Part shown: piece by piece, positions 52,279-61,928 of the stretch
Layout of the letters: each line of letters starts with the position of its first letter
Position numbering within the stretch: the stretch's first letter is position 1
Assembly: GCF_003208655.1 (NCBI RefSeq)
Contig: NZ_QKLU01000002.1
Location: 62,001 to 126,000, forward strand
Length of the DNA stretch: 64,000 nt
Origin: Pedobacter nutrimenti
GTDB lineage: Bacteria; Bacteroidota; Bacteroidia; Sphingobacteriales; Sphingobacteriaceae
Reading direction: 5' to 3'
The notes under the pieces: generated by a model
What the model saw: the letters and a program-made list of their open reading frames with translations, nothing else
Told to the model about the DNA's origin: nothing
The model's database searches: none
Made by a program: the position numbers and the translations under genes

Positions 52279-54171
52279 TTAGATAGATAAATAAGTATAC
52301 AATAACAGGGAAATGATTCCGGCAACCATCATAAAAATATAGAAGCCCACATTTCCACTTTGCAATAAACGCAATCCTTTACTGGCCTCGGTGGTTCCCC
52401 AGCCTAAACCATTGACAATTCCATCCACTATTTTACGGTCTACGATTTTGTAGAAGAAAGCAGAAAATGCATCTAAAGGTTTCCTGATCACTGCATCATA
52501 TATTTCATCAATATAGAATTTATGATAAGAAAGATTTTCCAGGACAGATCTTTTTGCTTCATCTGCCACAGGGACCTGATTTTGTTTGTTGTATTTTACA
52601 TAAGCAAAACCAATAGAGATCAGCACGCCAACAACCGATATGGCCATTAGCATATATTCGGTTGCATGGTCTGGTGCTTCCGCATGATGGCCGATCACAG
52701 GGCTTAACCATCCCGACAACCAATGATGCCCCCCCAGGGATTCCGGAACACCAATAAAACCACCTATTGCAGATAAAACCGCCAATACAATTAATGGAAT
52801 GGTCATGCTGGCAGGAGATTCATGAATGTGTTCCTGGGCATGGTGGGTTCCCCTGTACTTTCCGTAAAAAGTCAGGTACAGCATTCTGAACATATAAAAA
52901 GCTGTTAAAAATGCTGTAAAAACGCCAATGGCCCAAATGATTTTATTCGATTCATAAGCATGCGCCAGGATCTCGTCTTTTGAAAAGAAACCCGAAAATG
53001 GAGGTAAACCTGAAATGGCAATGGTACCAATGAGCATGGTCCAGAAAGTAATCGGTAATTTTTTACGTAAACCGCCCATATGTCTCATGTCCTGCTCATG
53101 GTGCATGGCATGAATGACCGATCCTGCGCAAAGGAACAACAATGCTTTGAAAAAGGCATGGGTAATCACGTGGAAAAACGCACCATCATAAGCGCCTACC
53201 CCCAAACCTAAAAACATATAACCCAATTGCGACACGGTAGAATAGGCCAGGACTTTTTTAATGTCCGTCTGCGTAATTGCAATCAGGGCGCCCAGTACAG
53301 CAGTAGCGAGTCCGACGATCGCGATCAGGTGCTGGATAACAGGTGCCAGATCAAATAAAACACTTGAGCGGGCAATCATATAGATACCTGCTGTAACCAT
53401 TGTTGCCGCGTGGATCAGCGCAGAAACCGGAGTTGGTCCGGCCATCGCATCCGGCAGCCAGGTAAACAAAGGAATTTGTGCAGATTTACCGCAGGCCCCG
53501 ATAAACAAACATAAAGTAATCAATATGATCGTGGCATGACCAGGCATCAGCTGGGCAGCCTGAGGAAATACTTTAGAAAATTCTACACTTCCAAAAGTGG
53601 TAAAAATTAAAAATACGGCAATCAGAAAACCCAGGTCACCAATACGGTTCATGACAAAAGCTTTTTTAGCTGCAGAAGCATAGCTACTATTAGTAAACCA
53701 GAAACCGATCAGCAGGTAAGAACACAAGCCCACCCCTTCCCAGCCAATGAACATGACAATATAATTTGATCCAAGGACCAATAGCAACATGAAGAAAATA
53801 AACAGGTTCAGGTAACTGAAAAATTTTCCGAAACCTTCATCGCTGTGCATATAACCAATAGAATATACATGGATCAGAAAACCAACCCCTGTAATGATCA
53901 GCAGCATAATGCTGCTTAGCGGGTCCACCAGAAAAGAAAGCGGGATGTGCAGGCTTCCGGCACTGATCCAGTCAAAAAGAAAGATCTCATGTGACTTATT
54001 TGCATCCGCACCCAATGCAAAGAAAATACCAACACTAATGGCAAAGGAAATGAAAATCACAGCGCTTCCAATAAACCCGATCAGGTTTTTTGATAATGTA
54101 TTCCTTCCAAGACCATTAATAATAAAGCCTAAAAGAGGAATCAACGGAACCAGCCAAACTAAATCTATCAT
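52279..54171 (-). CDS. nuoL: NADH-quinone oxidoreductase subunit L
   Basis: The largest antiporter-like subunit (630 residues) includes the conserved VMFIGWEGVGLCSYLLIGFWF (helix-5 Glu), CGKSAQIPLFTWLPDAMAGPTPVSALIHAATMV (quoted in parts; Lys and His in helices 7-8) and a long C-terminal portion with the lateral helix that spans the membrane arm. Length and order are normal. Gaps to nuoK (23 bp) and nuoM (21 bp) support one transcript. Confidence 0.97.
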   Translation of the reverse strand: MIDLVWLVPLIPLLGFIINGLGRNTLSKNLIGFIGSAVIFISFAISVGIFFALGADANKSHEIFLFDWISAGSLHIPLSFLVDPLSSIMLLIITGVGFLIHVYSIGYMHSDEGFGKFFSYLNLFIFFMLLLVLGSNYIVMFIGWEGVGLCSYLLIGFWFTNSSYASAAKKAFVMNRIGDLGFLIAVFLIFTTFGSVEFSKVFPQAAQLMPGHATIILITLCLFIGACGKSAQIPLFTWLPDAMAGPTPVSALIHAATMVTAGIYMIARSSVLFDLAPVIQHLIAIVGLATAVLGALIAITQTDIKKVLAYSTVSQLGYMFLGLGVGAYDGAFFHVITHAFFKALLFLCAGSVIHAMHHEQDMRHMGGLRKKLPITFWTMLIGTIAISGLPPFSGFFSKDEILAHAYESNKIIWAIGVFTAFLTAFYMFRMLYLTFYGKYRGTHHAQEHIHESPASMTIPLIVLAVLSAIGGFIGVPESLGGHHWLSGWLSPVIGHHAEAPDHATEYMLMAISVVGVLISIGFAYVKYNKQNQVPVADEAKRSVLENLSYHKFYIDEIYDAVIRKPLDAFSAFFYKIVDRKIVDGIVNGLGWGTTEASKGLRLLQSGNVGFYIFMMVAGIISLLLYTYLSI

Positions 54172-54194
54172 TTTATAATTCTATACTTTAATAA

Positions 54195-54524
54195 TTACCA
54201 CTTAAGGCGATTCAATACATTAATATCCGTTGACTGGGTATTCCGGTAAACCATCACGATGATACTCAGTCCTACAGCAACCTCGGCAGCAGCCAGGGCC
54301 ATAATAAAAAACACAAAAACCTGTCCCGAAGGATCGTTATTGTGCACAGAAAAAGCCGTTAACAATAGGTTCACTGCATTCAGCATCAGTTCCACCGACA
54401 TAAAAATCACAATGGCGTTTCTGCGGGTCAATACCCCGATTACCCCAATGGTGAAAATAATTGCACTGAGCCATATGTAATGGTTCAAGGGCACTCCCTG
54501 TAGTTCTTGCGTTAAATGCTCCAC
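54195..54524 (-). CDS. nuoK: NADH-quinone oxidoreductase subunit K
   Basis: The 109-residue protein has three membrane helices. The conserved Glu in IVIFMSVELMLNAVNLLL and the second Glu in MALAAAEVAVGLSIIVMV, both needed for proton translocation, are present. The start overlaps the nuoJ stop by one base. Confidence 0.97.
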   Translation of the reverse strand: MEHLTQELQGVPLNHYIWLSAIIFTIGVIGVLTRRNAIVIFMSVELMLNAVNLLLTAFSVHNNDPSGQVFVFFIMALAAAEVAVGLSIIVMVYRNTQSTDINVLNRLKW

Positions 54525-55021
54525 TATACTTTTTCTTTTTTAGTTAACAATACCGCCCCGACCATTGCTGTCAGCAATAAAATTGAAGACAATTCAAATG
54601 GCAGCATAAACGGCCCAAATAATTCCTTGCCCAGGTTTTTAACCAGTCCAAGGTCAGGATTTTTCAATATTAAAGGATTTGAAATAGCAGTGGCCTTTAA
54701 AGAGCCCACCAGGGTCACCACCAGGCAGCAACCTGCAATAATACCCACCACCTTAATCAGGTTAGATTTAGAGGGCTCGTTGTCTTTGTTCAAATTGAGC
54801 AGCATGAGCACAAAAAGGAACAAGACCATAATGGCGCCCATGTACACAATAAAGTTCACCACCGCAAGAAACTGCGCATTCAGCAGAATATAATGAACCG
54901 TGAACGTAAAGAAGGTTACGATCAGATACAGCACACTATGCACCGGGTTCTTTGAAAAGATCACCATCAGTGAAAAGAAAATGCTTAAAGCTGCTACGAC
55001 ATAGAATACAGATGTACCCAT
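54524..55021 (-). CDS. nuoJ: NADH-quinone oxidoreductase subunit J
   Basis: The 165-residue, five-helix subunit shows the NuoJ sequence VHSVLYLIVTFFTFTVHYIL and AVVNFIVYMGAIMVLFLFVLMLLNL, the region with the pi-bulge helix. Length is normal. It starts 77 bp after nuoI, the second largest gap in the operon after nuoA-nuoB, and nothing recognisable lies in that gap. Confidence 0.95.
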   Translation of the reverse strand: MGTSVFYVVAALSIFFSLMVIFSKNPVHSVLYLIVTFFTFTVHYILLNAQFLAVVNFIVYMGAIMVLFLFVLMLLNLNKDNEPSKSNLIKVVGIIAGCCLVVTLVGSLKATAISNPLILKNPDLGLVKNLGKELFGPFMLPFELSSILLLTAMVGAVLLTKKEKV

Positions 55022-55098
55022 TTATTATTTTTTTTAAAGCCGTTTAAAAGCGACAAATGTATTAAACTGTTTATACTAAAAGGCCAGAGGCCATTTCT

Positions 55099-55599
55099 TT
55101 ATTTTTTTTCCAGAGGTGCTTCCACCAATTTATCTTTCCCGTAAATGAAATCTTTACGCAGGTAATCCGCAGGAACAATCGGTCCATCCAGATAAATGGC
55201 TTCTTTAGGACATGCTTCCTCACACAAACCACAGAAAATGCAGCGCAGCATATTGATTTCATATACAGAAGCATATTTTTCTTCTCTGTACAATGCTTTC
55301 TCTTCCGGTTTGCGTTCTGCAGCAATCATGGTAATGGCTTCTGCAGGACAAGATAAGGCACACAGTCCGCAGGCGGTGCAGCGTTCCCTGCCGTCCTCAT
55401 CTCTTTTCAGGGAATGCATGCCCCTGAAATTTGTAGAGAACTCCCGCTCTACCTCCGGATACCTGATGGTCGCTTCTTTTTTGAAAAAGTGACTGATGGT
55501 AATTGACATTCCCTTTGCAATAGCAGGCAGATACATGCGCTCTGCCAGCGTCAATGGTTTTTGTTCAAGTACTTTCTTCTTACTGGTTAATGGTTCCAT
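55099..55599 (-). CDS. nuoI: NADH-quinone oxidoreductase subunit I
   Basis: The 166-residue ferredoxin-like subunit has two 4Fe-4S motifs, ERCTACGLCALSCPAEA (about 75-91) and LRCIFCGLCEEACPKEA (about 118-134), the ligands of clusters N6a and N6b that carry electrons to N2. The N-terminal 60 residues include an amphipathic segment at the membrane. It lies 37 bp after nuoH. Confidence 0.97.
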   Translation of the reverse strand: MEPLTSKKKVLEQKPLTLAERMYLPAIAKGMSITISHFFKKEATIRYPEVEREFSTNFRGMHSLKRDEDGRERCTACGLCALSCPAEAITMIAAERKPEEKALYREEKYASVYEINMLRCIFCGLCEEACPKEAIYLDGPIVPADYLRKDFIYGKDKLVEAPLEKK

Positions 55600-55636
55600 T
55601 AAACCTCCTCTATGCTAAATTCACAAATGTGAATGG

Positions 55637-56674
55637 TTAAAACTTCTCTAAAAATGCAATCACAATACCTGTGATGATAATATTCGCAATGGCCAAAGGA
55701 ATCAGCACCTTCCAGCCTAAATGCATCAACTGATCGTAACGGAAACGCGGAATGGTCCAGCGAACCCACATAAAGAAAAAGATGAATGCAAATATTTTTG
55801 CAAAAAACACAGCAGTACCAAAAAGCGGTGCCCAGGTTGGCCCAAGCAACTGCGCCATAAAATCCATTCCCGGATAGTTATAGCCCCCAAAATAAAGGGT
55901 TGCCATTACTGCCGAAGACACAAACATATTGATATATTCCGCAAACAGGTAAAAGCCCAGTTTCATGGAAGAATATTCTGTATGGTAGCCACCGATCAGC
56001 TCGGTTTCACATTCCGGCAAATCGAAAGGGGCACGGTTAGTTTCGGCAAAAGAACAAACCATAAAGATAAGGAAACCCAGTGGCTGATAAAGTACATTCC
56101 AGTGCCAGCCATGCTGTTGTTCTGTAATCTCTTTTAAACTCATCGTACCGGTAACCAGCAATAATGCAATAATGGACAGGCCCATTGCAATTTCATAACT
56201 GATGTTTTGTGAAGCCGCGCGAATAGCCGACAATAAAGAATATTTATTGTTGGATGCCCATCCACCGATCATTACACCATAGACCCCAAGGGAAACCACC
56301 CCAAAAATGTATAAAATACCCACATTAATGTCCGTTACCTGCAAGGGGATCACTTTGCCCCCAATGGTCATTGCCGAACCCCAAGGAATCACAGCGGTTC
56401 CGATACAGGCCGTTAACATGGCAAGCCCTGGCCCAACCATAAATAACCATTTACTGGAGTTGGCAGGCACTATCTCCTCCTTCATGAACATTTTAACCCC
56501 GTCAGCAAGCGGTTGCAAAATACCAAAAGGGCCTGCCCGGTCTGGTCCCAAACGGTCCTGAAGAAAAGCAGCAACCTTTCTTTCGGCATAAGTAGAATAC
56601 ATCGCAATCAGAAGGCTAATTCCGAAAATGATCGCGACAAGTATAAATTTTTCTATAACAAACGAGATATCCAT
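55637..56674 (-). CDS. nuoH: NADH-quinone oxidoreductase subunit H
   Basis: This membrane subunit of 345 residues has eight helices and forms most of the quinone channel. The signature AERKVAAFLQDRLGPDRAG, the acidic loop FAETNRAPFDLPECETELIGGYH (in parts) and the C-terminal VRWTIPRFRYDQLMHLGWK are present. Its start overlaps the nuoG stop by one base, which indicates that nuoG ends there naturally. Confidence 0.97.
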   Translation of the reverse strand: MDISFVIEKFILVAIIFGISLLIAMYSTYAERKVAAFLQDRLGPDRAGPFGILQPLADGVKMFMKEEIVPANSSKWLFMVGPGLAMLTACIGTAVIPWGSAMTIGGKVIPLQVTDINVGILYIFGVVSLGVYGVMIGGWASNNKYSLLSAIRAASQNISYEIAMGLSIIALLLVTGTMSLKEITEQQHGWHWNVLYQPLGFLIFMVCSFAETNRAPFDLPECETELIGGYHTEYSSMKLGFYLFAEYINMFVSSAVMATLYFGGYNYPGMDFMAQLLGPTWAPLFGTAVFFAKIFAFIFFFMWVRWTIPRFRYDQLMHLGWKVLIPLAIANIIITGIVIAFLEKF

Positions 56675-57678
56675 TAGAATTTGCTGGTTTTTTCTAGTTC
56701 TATTTTATTGGCATGCTGCAATTTAGGATTATCCTGAATCACTGGCAAAGGCTTTAAAGTATCGTAATGATTTGAAGAAATTACGGAAGTATCGCTCACT
56801 GCTGTAGGATGCTCAATCACCCAGTCTGCTGTTTTTTTCTTATCAAAACGGCAGGTATTACAGATAAACTCTTCCACCTCTCCGTATACGTCCTTACGGG
56901 CAGTTACACGAAGTACATCTTCACCCTTATACCATAGGGTGACCTTTCCGCTGCAGGTCGGGCAATCCCGGTGTGCATCAATCGGTTTGGTAAACCAGAC
57001 TCTGTTTTTAAAGCGGAAAGTTTTGTCTGTCAATGCACCAACCGGGCAGACATCAATCACATTTCCGGAAAAATCATTGTCCACAGCGGTTTGTATATAA
57101 GTGGAAATTTCAGAATGGTCCCCACGGTTTAAAATACCATGTACCCTTTTATTGGTGATCTGATCTGCTGTAAATACACAACGGTAGCATAAAATGCACC
57201 TGTTCATGTGCAGTTGGATCTTATCGCCAATGTCTATGCGCTCAAAAGTACGGCGCTCAAACTCATATCTTGTTTTTTGTAGACCATGCTCGTAACCCAG
57301 GTTCTGCAGGTCGCACTCTCCGGCCTGATCACATACCGGACAATCCAGCGGATGGTTAATCAGCAGCATCTCCACAACGCCACTGCGTGCTTCGAGTACT
57401 TCAGGGGAAGTAATGTTCTGCACCTCCATTCCGTCCATGACCGTGGTCCGGCAGGAAGCCACCAGTTTTGGCATCGGTCTGGGATCTTTTTCAGAACCCT
57501 TACTCACTTTAACAATACAGGTACGACATTTACCGCCGCTACCTTCCAGTTTGGAATAATAGCACATGGCAGGAGGCACGATATCCCCTCCGATTTGCCT
57601 TGCAGCATTCAGTATCGTTGTACCGGGTTCTACTTCAACAGTTATCCCGTCTATGGTTACCTTAACTTTATCACTCAT
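56674..57678 (-). CDS. nuoG: NADH-quinone oxidoreductase subunit G, short form
   Basis: Only 334 residues compared with about 900 in E. coli. The N-terminal 2Fe-2S ferredoxin domain (CYYSKLEGSGGKCRTC), the His-Cys motif HPLDCPVCDQAGECDLQ, and the 4Fe-4S pair CILCYRCVF and VIDVCPVGALTDKTF are present. A further CPTC and CNTC pair near 240-275 may hold a metal or an N7-like cluster. The molybdopterin-oxidoreductase-like remainder is absent. This short form is known in many Bacteroidota and should still pass electrons from NuoF to NuoI. It is 14 bp after nuoF. Confidence 0.92.
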   Translation of the reverse strand: MSDKVKVTIDGITVEVEPGTTILNAARQIGGDIVPPAMCYYSKLEGSGGKCRTCIVKVSKGSEKDPRPMPKLVASCRTTVMDGMEVQNITSPEVLEARSGVVEMLLINHPLDCPVCDQAGECDLQNLGYEHGLQKTRYEFERRTFERIDIGDKIQLHMNRCILCYRCVFTADQITNKRVHGILNRGDHSEISTYIQTAVDNDFSGNVIDVCPVGALTDKTFRFKNRVWFTKPIDAHRDCPTCSGKVTLWYKGEDVLRVTARKDVYGEVEEFICNTCRFDKKKTADWVIEHPTAVSDTSVISSNHYDTLKPLPVIQDNPKLQHANKIELEKTSKF

Positions 57679-57692
57679 TGCTAGAGATATCT

Positions 57693-59057
57693 TTATTTTT
57701 CAGTACTCACTTCCACTTTCGCAATCGGCTCCGCATAATTTGCCAGGCCATAATTGGTGTCCAGGCATTTGACCGGCTCTTTAACATGCCATTCAAACTC
57801 ATCTCTGAAATGCCTGATTGCACTTGCCACAGGCCATGCAGCTGCATCACCGAGCGGACAAATGGTATTCCCTTCGATCTTTTTGGAAACATCCACCAAA
57901 AGATCAATATCACTCATTTTACCATGTCCGTATTCCAGCCTGTGCAGAACCTTTTCCATCCAGCCTGTACCTTCACGGCAAGGAGAACACTGTCCACAGC
58001 TTTCATGATGATAAAAACGGGCAAAATTCCAGGTATTCCTAACGATGCACTGATCTTCGTCAAAGGCAATAAAACCGCCTGAGCCCATCATCGTACCTGT
58101 TGCAAAACCACCTTCTGACAAAGATTCATAACTCATTAACCTTGGCTCGCCATTGGCCAGTTTCAGGGTTAAATTGGCGGGAAGCACTGGGACAGAAGAC
58201 CCTCCGGCAACCGTAGCCTTCAGTCTTTTGCCATTGGCAATACCACCGCAATATTCATCAGAATATATAAATTCTTCGACCGGCAGGCCGAGTTCAATTT
58301 CATACACACCCGGTCTGACCAGATTACCAGAAGCAGAAATCAGTTTGGTACCTGTGCTACGCCCTATACCTATTTTTGCATATTCTTCCCCACCATCATT
58401 GATGATTGGTACCGTTGCGGCAATGGACTCTACATTGTTCACCACCGTAGGACAGCCATACAGACCTGCAATTGCCGGAAAAGGAGGTTTAATCCTTGGA
58501 TTTCCCCTTTTACCTTCCAGTGACTCCAATAAAGCCGTTTCCTCGCCGCAAATGTAGGCCCCGCCACCTGGCTGAACATATAATTCCAGGTCATAACCTG
58601 AACCTAAAATATTTTTACCCAGAAAACCTGCGTTTTTGGCTTCTGCAATTGCCCTTTCCAGAATACGGATCTGAGGCATCATTTCTCCCCTTACATAGAT
58701 ATAAGAAGTTTTTGCCCCAAGCGCAAAACTCGAGACAATCATCCCTTCAATCAAAGCATGAGGGATATAAGTCATCAGGTACCGGTCCTTAAATGTTCCC
58801 GGTTCTGATTCATCCGCATTACAGACCAGGTAACGTGGAACGCCTTCGGGTTTAGCCAGAAAGCTCCATTTCATTCCTGTTGGGAATCCTGCTCCACCCC
58901 TGCCGCGCAAACCAGATTTTTTCACTTCTTCCACAACCTCATCTGGGGTCATTTTTAAAGCTTTCTCTACAGCGCGGTAACCACCTTTTTGGCGGTAGAC
59001 ATCAAAAGTATTGATGCCGGGTACGTTGATATGTTCTAATAATAGTTTACGAGCCAT
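57693..59057 (-). CDS. nuoF: NADH-quinone oxidoreductase subunit F
   Basis: NuoF binds NADH and FMN and holds cluster N3. The protein shows SGLRGRGGAGFPTGMKW (FMN/NADH loop), YICGEETALLESLEG, and the 4Fe-4S motif ESCGQCSPCREG followed by NTICPLGDAAAWP with the fourth Cys. Length 454 is normal. The start overlaps the nuoE stop by one base (TAATG). Confidence 0.97.
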   Translation of the reverse strand: MARKLLLEHINVPGINTFDVYRQKGGYRAVEKALKMTPDEVVEEVKKSGLRGRGGAGFPTGMKWSFLAKPEGVPRYLVCNADESEPGTFKDRYLMTYIPHALIEGMIVSSFALGAKTSYIYVRGEMMPQIRILERAIAEAKNAGFLGKNILGSGYDLELYVQPGGGAYICGEETALLESLEGKRGNPRIKPPFPAIAGLYGCPTVVNNVESIAATVPIINDGGEEYAKIGIGRSTGTKLISASGNLVRPGVYEIELGLPVEEFIYSDEYCGGIANGKRLKATVAGGSSVPVLPANLTLKLANGEPRLMSYESLSEGGFATGTMMGSGGFIAFDEDQCIVRNTWNFARFYHHESCGQCSPCREGTGWMEKVLHRLEYGHGKMSDIDLLVDVSKKIEGNTICPLGDAAAWPVASAIRHFRDEFEWHVKEPVKCLDTNYGLANYAEPIAKVEVSTEK

Positions 59058-59569
59058 TATTTTTTGCGTAAGTCCTCTATTAAATCGTCTACCTTTTTCT
59101 CATCAAGGTTCTCGTAGAAAGTGTATTCAGGTCCAATCTGTAAAACCGGGCCAAATCCACAGGCTGCAAGGCACTCTACCCCTCTCCAGCTGAATAAACC
59201 ATCGGAGGTCACCTCTCCTTCTTTTACACCCAGTTTCTGCTCGATATGCTCCATCAGTTTTTCTGCACCCACCAGGCAGCAAGGCCCGGTACGGCAAACT
59301 TCCAATACATATTTTCCCTGAGGCTTTAAAAAGTACATGGTATAAAACGAAGCCACTTCATAAACCTCAATGTCCTGAATATCCAGATAAGCTGCAACCT
59401 GGTCCATGGCAGAAGTACTTAACCAGCCAAATTCGGCCTGTACCTCATGCAGGATAGGCAACAAAGCAGATTTCTGCTTTCCTTCAGGATATCTTTTTAC
59501 AATTTCATCGAACTTTTCTGTTAAAGCCGCTGAAAATTCCACAGGTTGTTGTTCTTCTACTCTAAGCAT
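59057..59569 (-). CDS. nuoE: NADH-quinone oxidoreductase subunit E
   Basis: The 170-residue thioredoxin-like subunit holds the 2Fe-2S cluster N1a. The Cys pairs are visible as VCRTGPCCLVG and VECLAACGFGPV, with a helical N-terminal part (KSALLPILHEVQAEFGWLS). It overlaps nuoD by 8 bp and nuoF by one base, so translation is tightly coupled. Confidence 0.96.
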   Translation of the reverse strand: MLRVEEQQPVEFSAALTEKFDEIVKRYPEGKQKSALLPILHEVQAEFGWLSTSAMDQVAAYLDIQDIEVYEVASFYTMYFLKPQGKYVLEVCRTGPCCLVGAEKLMEHIEQKLGVKEGEVTSDGLFSWRGVECLAACGFGPVLQIGPEYTFYENLDEKKVDDLIEDLRKK

Positions 59570-60773
59570 CTAATTCTCCTGCTATAATATTCATACTACT
59601 CATATTGATAATCGCATCTGAAAGCAGCATGCCCTCACTCATATGAGCAAACATTTGATAATTGATAAAGCTTGGACGTCTAAAATGCAAACGGTAAGGT
59701 GTTCTTCCGCCATCATTGATCAGGTAAAAGCCCAGTTCTCCGTTTCCGCCTTCAACCGCATGATAAACTTCTGCTTTAGGTGCATCGATCTCTCCCATCA
59801 CAATTTTAAAGTGATAGATCAAAGCCTCCATATTGTTGTATACTTCTTCTTTCGCAGGCAGGTAAAAATCCGGAACATCTGCATGGAAAATACCGGCAGG
59901 TTCTTTTTTTAATTTTTCCAGGGCCTGCTCAATCAGACGGACACTTTGCCACATCTCCTCGTTGCGGACCAGGTAACGGTCATAAATATCACCACTGGTC
60001 CCTACAGGCACTTCAAAATCAAAGTCCTGGTAAGAGGAATAAGGTTCACTGACACGGACATCATAGTCTACCCCGGTAGCCCTTAATAAAGGTCCGGTCC
60101 AGCTATAGCTCAAGGCTGTTTCAGCAGGCACCCTAGCCACACCAGCTGTCCGGTCTATAAAAATCCGGTTTCTGTTCAGCAGGCTCTCAAATTCTTTCAG
60201 CGCAACAGGAAATTCTTTCAGAAACTTATTGATTTTCGCAAAAGCAATATCATTAAAGTCCCTTTCAAAACCACCGATACGACCAATATTTGTTGTTAAA
60301 CGCGCGCCGCAAACTTCTTCAAAAATCTCATAAATATGCTCCCTGAACTGGAAAAGGTACAGGAAGGTTGTCGTTGCCCCGGTATCCTGAGCAATGATTG
60401 TATTACAAATAATATGATCAGCGATCCTGGACAACTCCATAACGATTACCCTTAAATAATCGACACGTTTAGGCGTCTGGATATTCAGCAGTTTTTCTAC
60501 CGTCATGTGCCAACCCATATTGTTAATGGGCGAGGAGCAGTAGTTCAAACGGTCTGTTAAAGGCGTAATCTGATAAAACGGCCTGTGTTCTGCAATTTTT
60601 TCAAAAGCACGGTGAATGTAGCCTATTGTGGAAACCCCACTTACAATCCTTTCCCCGTCCAGTTGAAGGACATTCTGAAATACCCCGTGCGTGGCTGGGT
60701 GTGTTGGGCCCAAATTGAGGGTGACCAGTTCACTCTGAGGATCGTTATCTGTATATACCGGCTGATTGTTCAT
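59562..60773 (-). CDS. nuoD: NADH-quinone oxidoreductase subunit D
   Basis: NuoD (403 residues) lines the quinone pocket with NuoB. It carries LGPTHPATHGVF with the quinone-site His, GYIHRAFEKIAEHR, and the conserved VEGGNGELGFYLINDGG and RRPSFINYQ near the C-terminus. It is encoded separately from nuoC, 6 bp apart, unlike the nuoCD fusion of enterobacteria. It overlaps nuoE by 8 bp. Confidence 0.97.
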   Translation of the reverse strand: MNNQPVYTDNDPQSELVTLNLGPTHPATHGVFQNVLQLDGERIVSGVSTIGYIHRAFEKIAEHRPFYQITPLTDRLNYCSSPINNMGWHMTVEKLLNIQTPKRVDYLRVIVMELSRIADHIICNTIIAQDTGATTTFLYLFQFREHIYEIFEEVCGARLTTNIGRIGGFERDFNDIAFAKINKFLKEFPVALKEFESLLNRNRIFIDRTAGVARVPAETALSYSWTGPLLRATGVDYDVRVSEPYSSYQDFDFEVPVGTSGDIYDRYLVRNEEMWQSVRLIEQALEKLKKEPAGIFHADVPDFYLPAKEEVYNNMEALIYHFKIVMGEIDAPKAEVYHAVEGGNGELGFYLINDGGRTPYRLHFRRPSFINYQMFAHMSEGMLLSDAIINMSSMNIIAGELDA

Positions 60774-60779
60774 ATGTTC

Positions 60780-61283
60780 TTATCTACCAAAGTATTCGTC
60801 TTTTTTATCAACTCTGTTTGGGTCTTCTAATGGATATTGTTTTAACATTGGGTGTACACCAAGATCATCCATATTCAAAATTCTTCTCAGGTCCGGATGA
60901 CCCTCAAATTTAACCCCAAAAAAGTCATAAGTTTCTCTTTCCATCCAGTTTGCTCCCTTCCATAAGGAAGTTGCGGTTGGAATGGTTGGGTGATGTTCAT
61001 CGATGAACACCTTAACCCTGGTCCTTACCTTATTGCGCATGCTGTGCAAATGGTAAACCACTGCAATAGCCTGTTTTTTTTCCGGGTAATGTACCGCAGT
61101 GATGTCAGTCAGAAAATTAAAATCGGCTGCCGCATCTTCCTTTAAAAATTTCAGGACATCAAGAATCACATCTTTACTGGTGGTAAAGGTCAACAGGCCA
61201 TAGGGCTCATTAATTCCAGTGATCTTTTCGCCGAAACGGTTGCCAAGCAATTGGATCAGTTCCTGATTTTTACTTTCTTCCAT
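60780..61283 (-). CDS. nuoC: NADH-quinone oxidoreductase subunit C
   Basis: The 167-residue subunit has the family signature NWMERETYDFFGVKFEGHPDLRRI and an upstream beta-rich region FNFLTDITAVHYPEKK. It supports the peripheral arm near the NuoB/NuoD module. The start shares a base with the nuoB stop. Confidence 0.96.
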   Translation of the reverse strand: MEESKNQELIQLLGNRFGEKITGINEPYGLLTFTTSKDVILDVLKFLKEDAAADFNFLTDITAVHYPEKKQAIAVVYHLHSMRNKVRTRVKVFIDEHHPTIPTATSLWKGANWMERETYDFFGVKFEGHPDLRRILNMDDLGVHPMLKQYPLEDPNRVDKKDEYFGR

Positions 61284-61825
61284 TATAGTATTCCGTAAGA
61301 GGCCAACATTTCTTTATACTGATCTGAATTCCTTCTTCTGGAGGATTCATTTCTCACCAATTCCTGAATTTTACCAAAACCATCCAGAATGGCTTCTGGT
61401 CTTGGAGGACATCCAGGCACATATACATCAACAGGAATAATCTCGTCAATTCCCTGCAAAACAGAGTAAGTATCAAAAATACCCCCACTGGAAGCACAGG
61501 CACCCACCGCCATTACCCAACGGGGTTCGGCCATTTGCAGGTATACCTGTTTTAATACCGGGGCCATTTTTTTTGCAATGGTTCCCATAACCATTAAAAG
61601 ATCTGCCTGACGGGGTGAAAAACTTAACCGTTCGGAACCAAAACGTCCGAAATCATAATGCGAACCCATTGTTGCCATAAACTCAATTCCGCAGCAGGAA
61701 GTTGCGAAGGGCAATGGCCATAAAGAATGGGAACGTGCCAGGCCGATAACCTTATCTAAAGAGGTGGCGAAAAAGCCAGATCCTTCAATGCCTGGAGGCG
61801 CGTTTACTATATTGATGTCACTCAT
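61283..61825 (-). CDS. nuoB: NADH-quinone oxidoreductase subunit B
   Basis: NuoB holds cluster N2, the final electron donor to quinone. The Cys ligands are in ATSCCGIEF, GACASSGGIF and VPGCPPRPEAIL, with RFGSERLSFSPRQAD beside them. ATG 61825 gives the common MSDINIVNAPPGIEGSG start (180 residues); an in-frame ATG seven codons upstream is less likely. The 103-bp gap to nuoA is the longest in the operon and shows no recognisable element. Confidence 0.96.
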   Translation of the reverse strand: MSDINIVNAPPGIEGSGFFATSLDKVIGLARSHSLWPLPFATSCCGIEFMATMGSHYDFGRFGSERLSFSPRQADLLMVMGTIAKKMAPVLKQVYLQMAEPRWVMAVGACASSGGIFDTYSVLQGIDEIIPVDVYVPGCPPRPEAILDGFGKIQELVRNESSRRRNSDQYKEMLASYGIL

Positions 61826-61928
61826 GATATAAACAAAAAGGTTCATTCCGATAAAGAATGAACCACAAATTTACAATATTTTAGAAGGAAATGGCCGCAG
61901 CCACTGCATTTAGAACCAATCTAAATAA

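Noticed and set aside
56674..57678. Frameshift or truncation of nuoG
   Set aside because: nuoH starts at the stop with a one-base overlap and no remnant of the missing domain is seen; short NuoG is normal in Bacteroidota.
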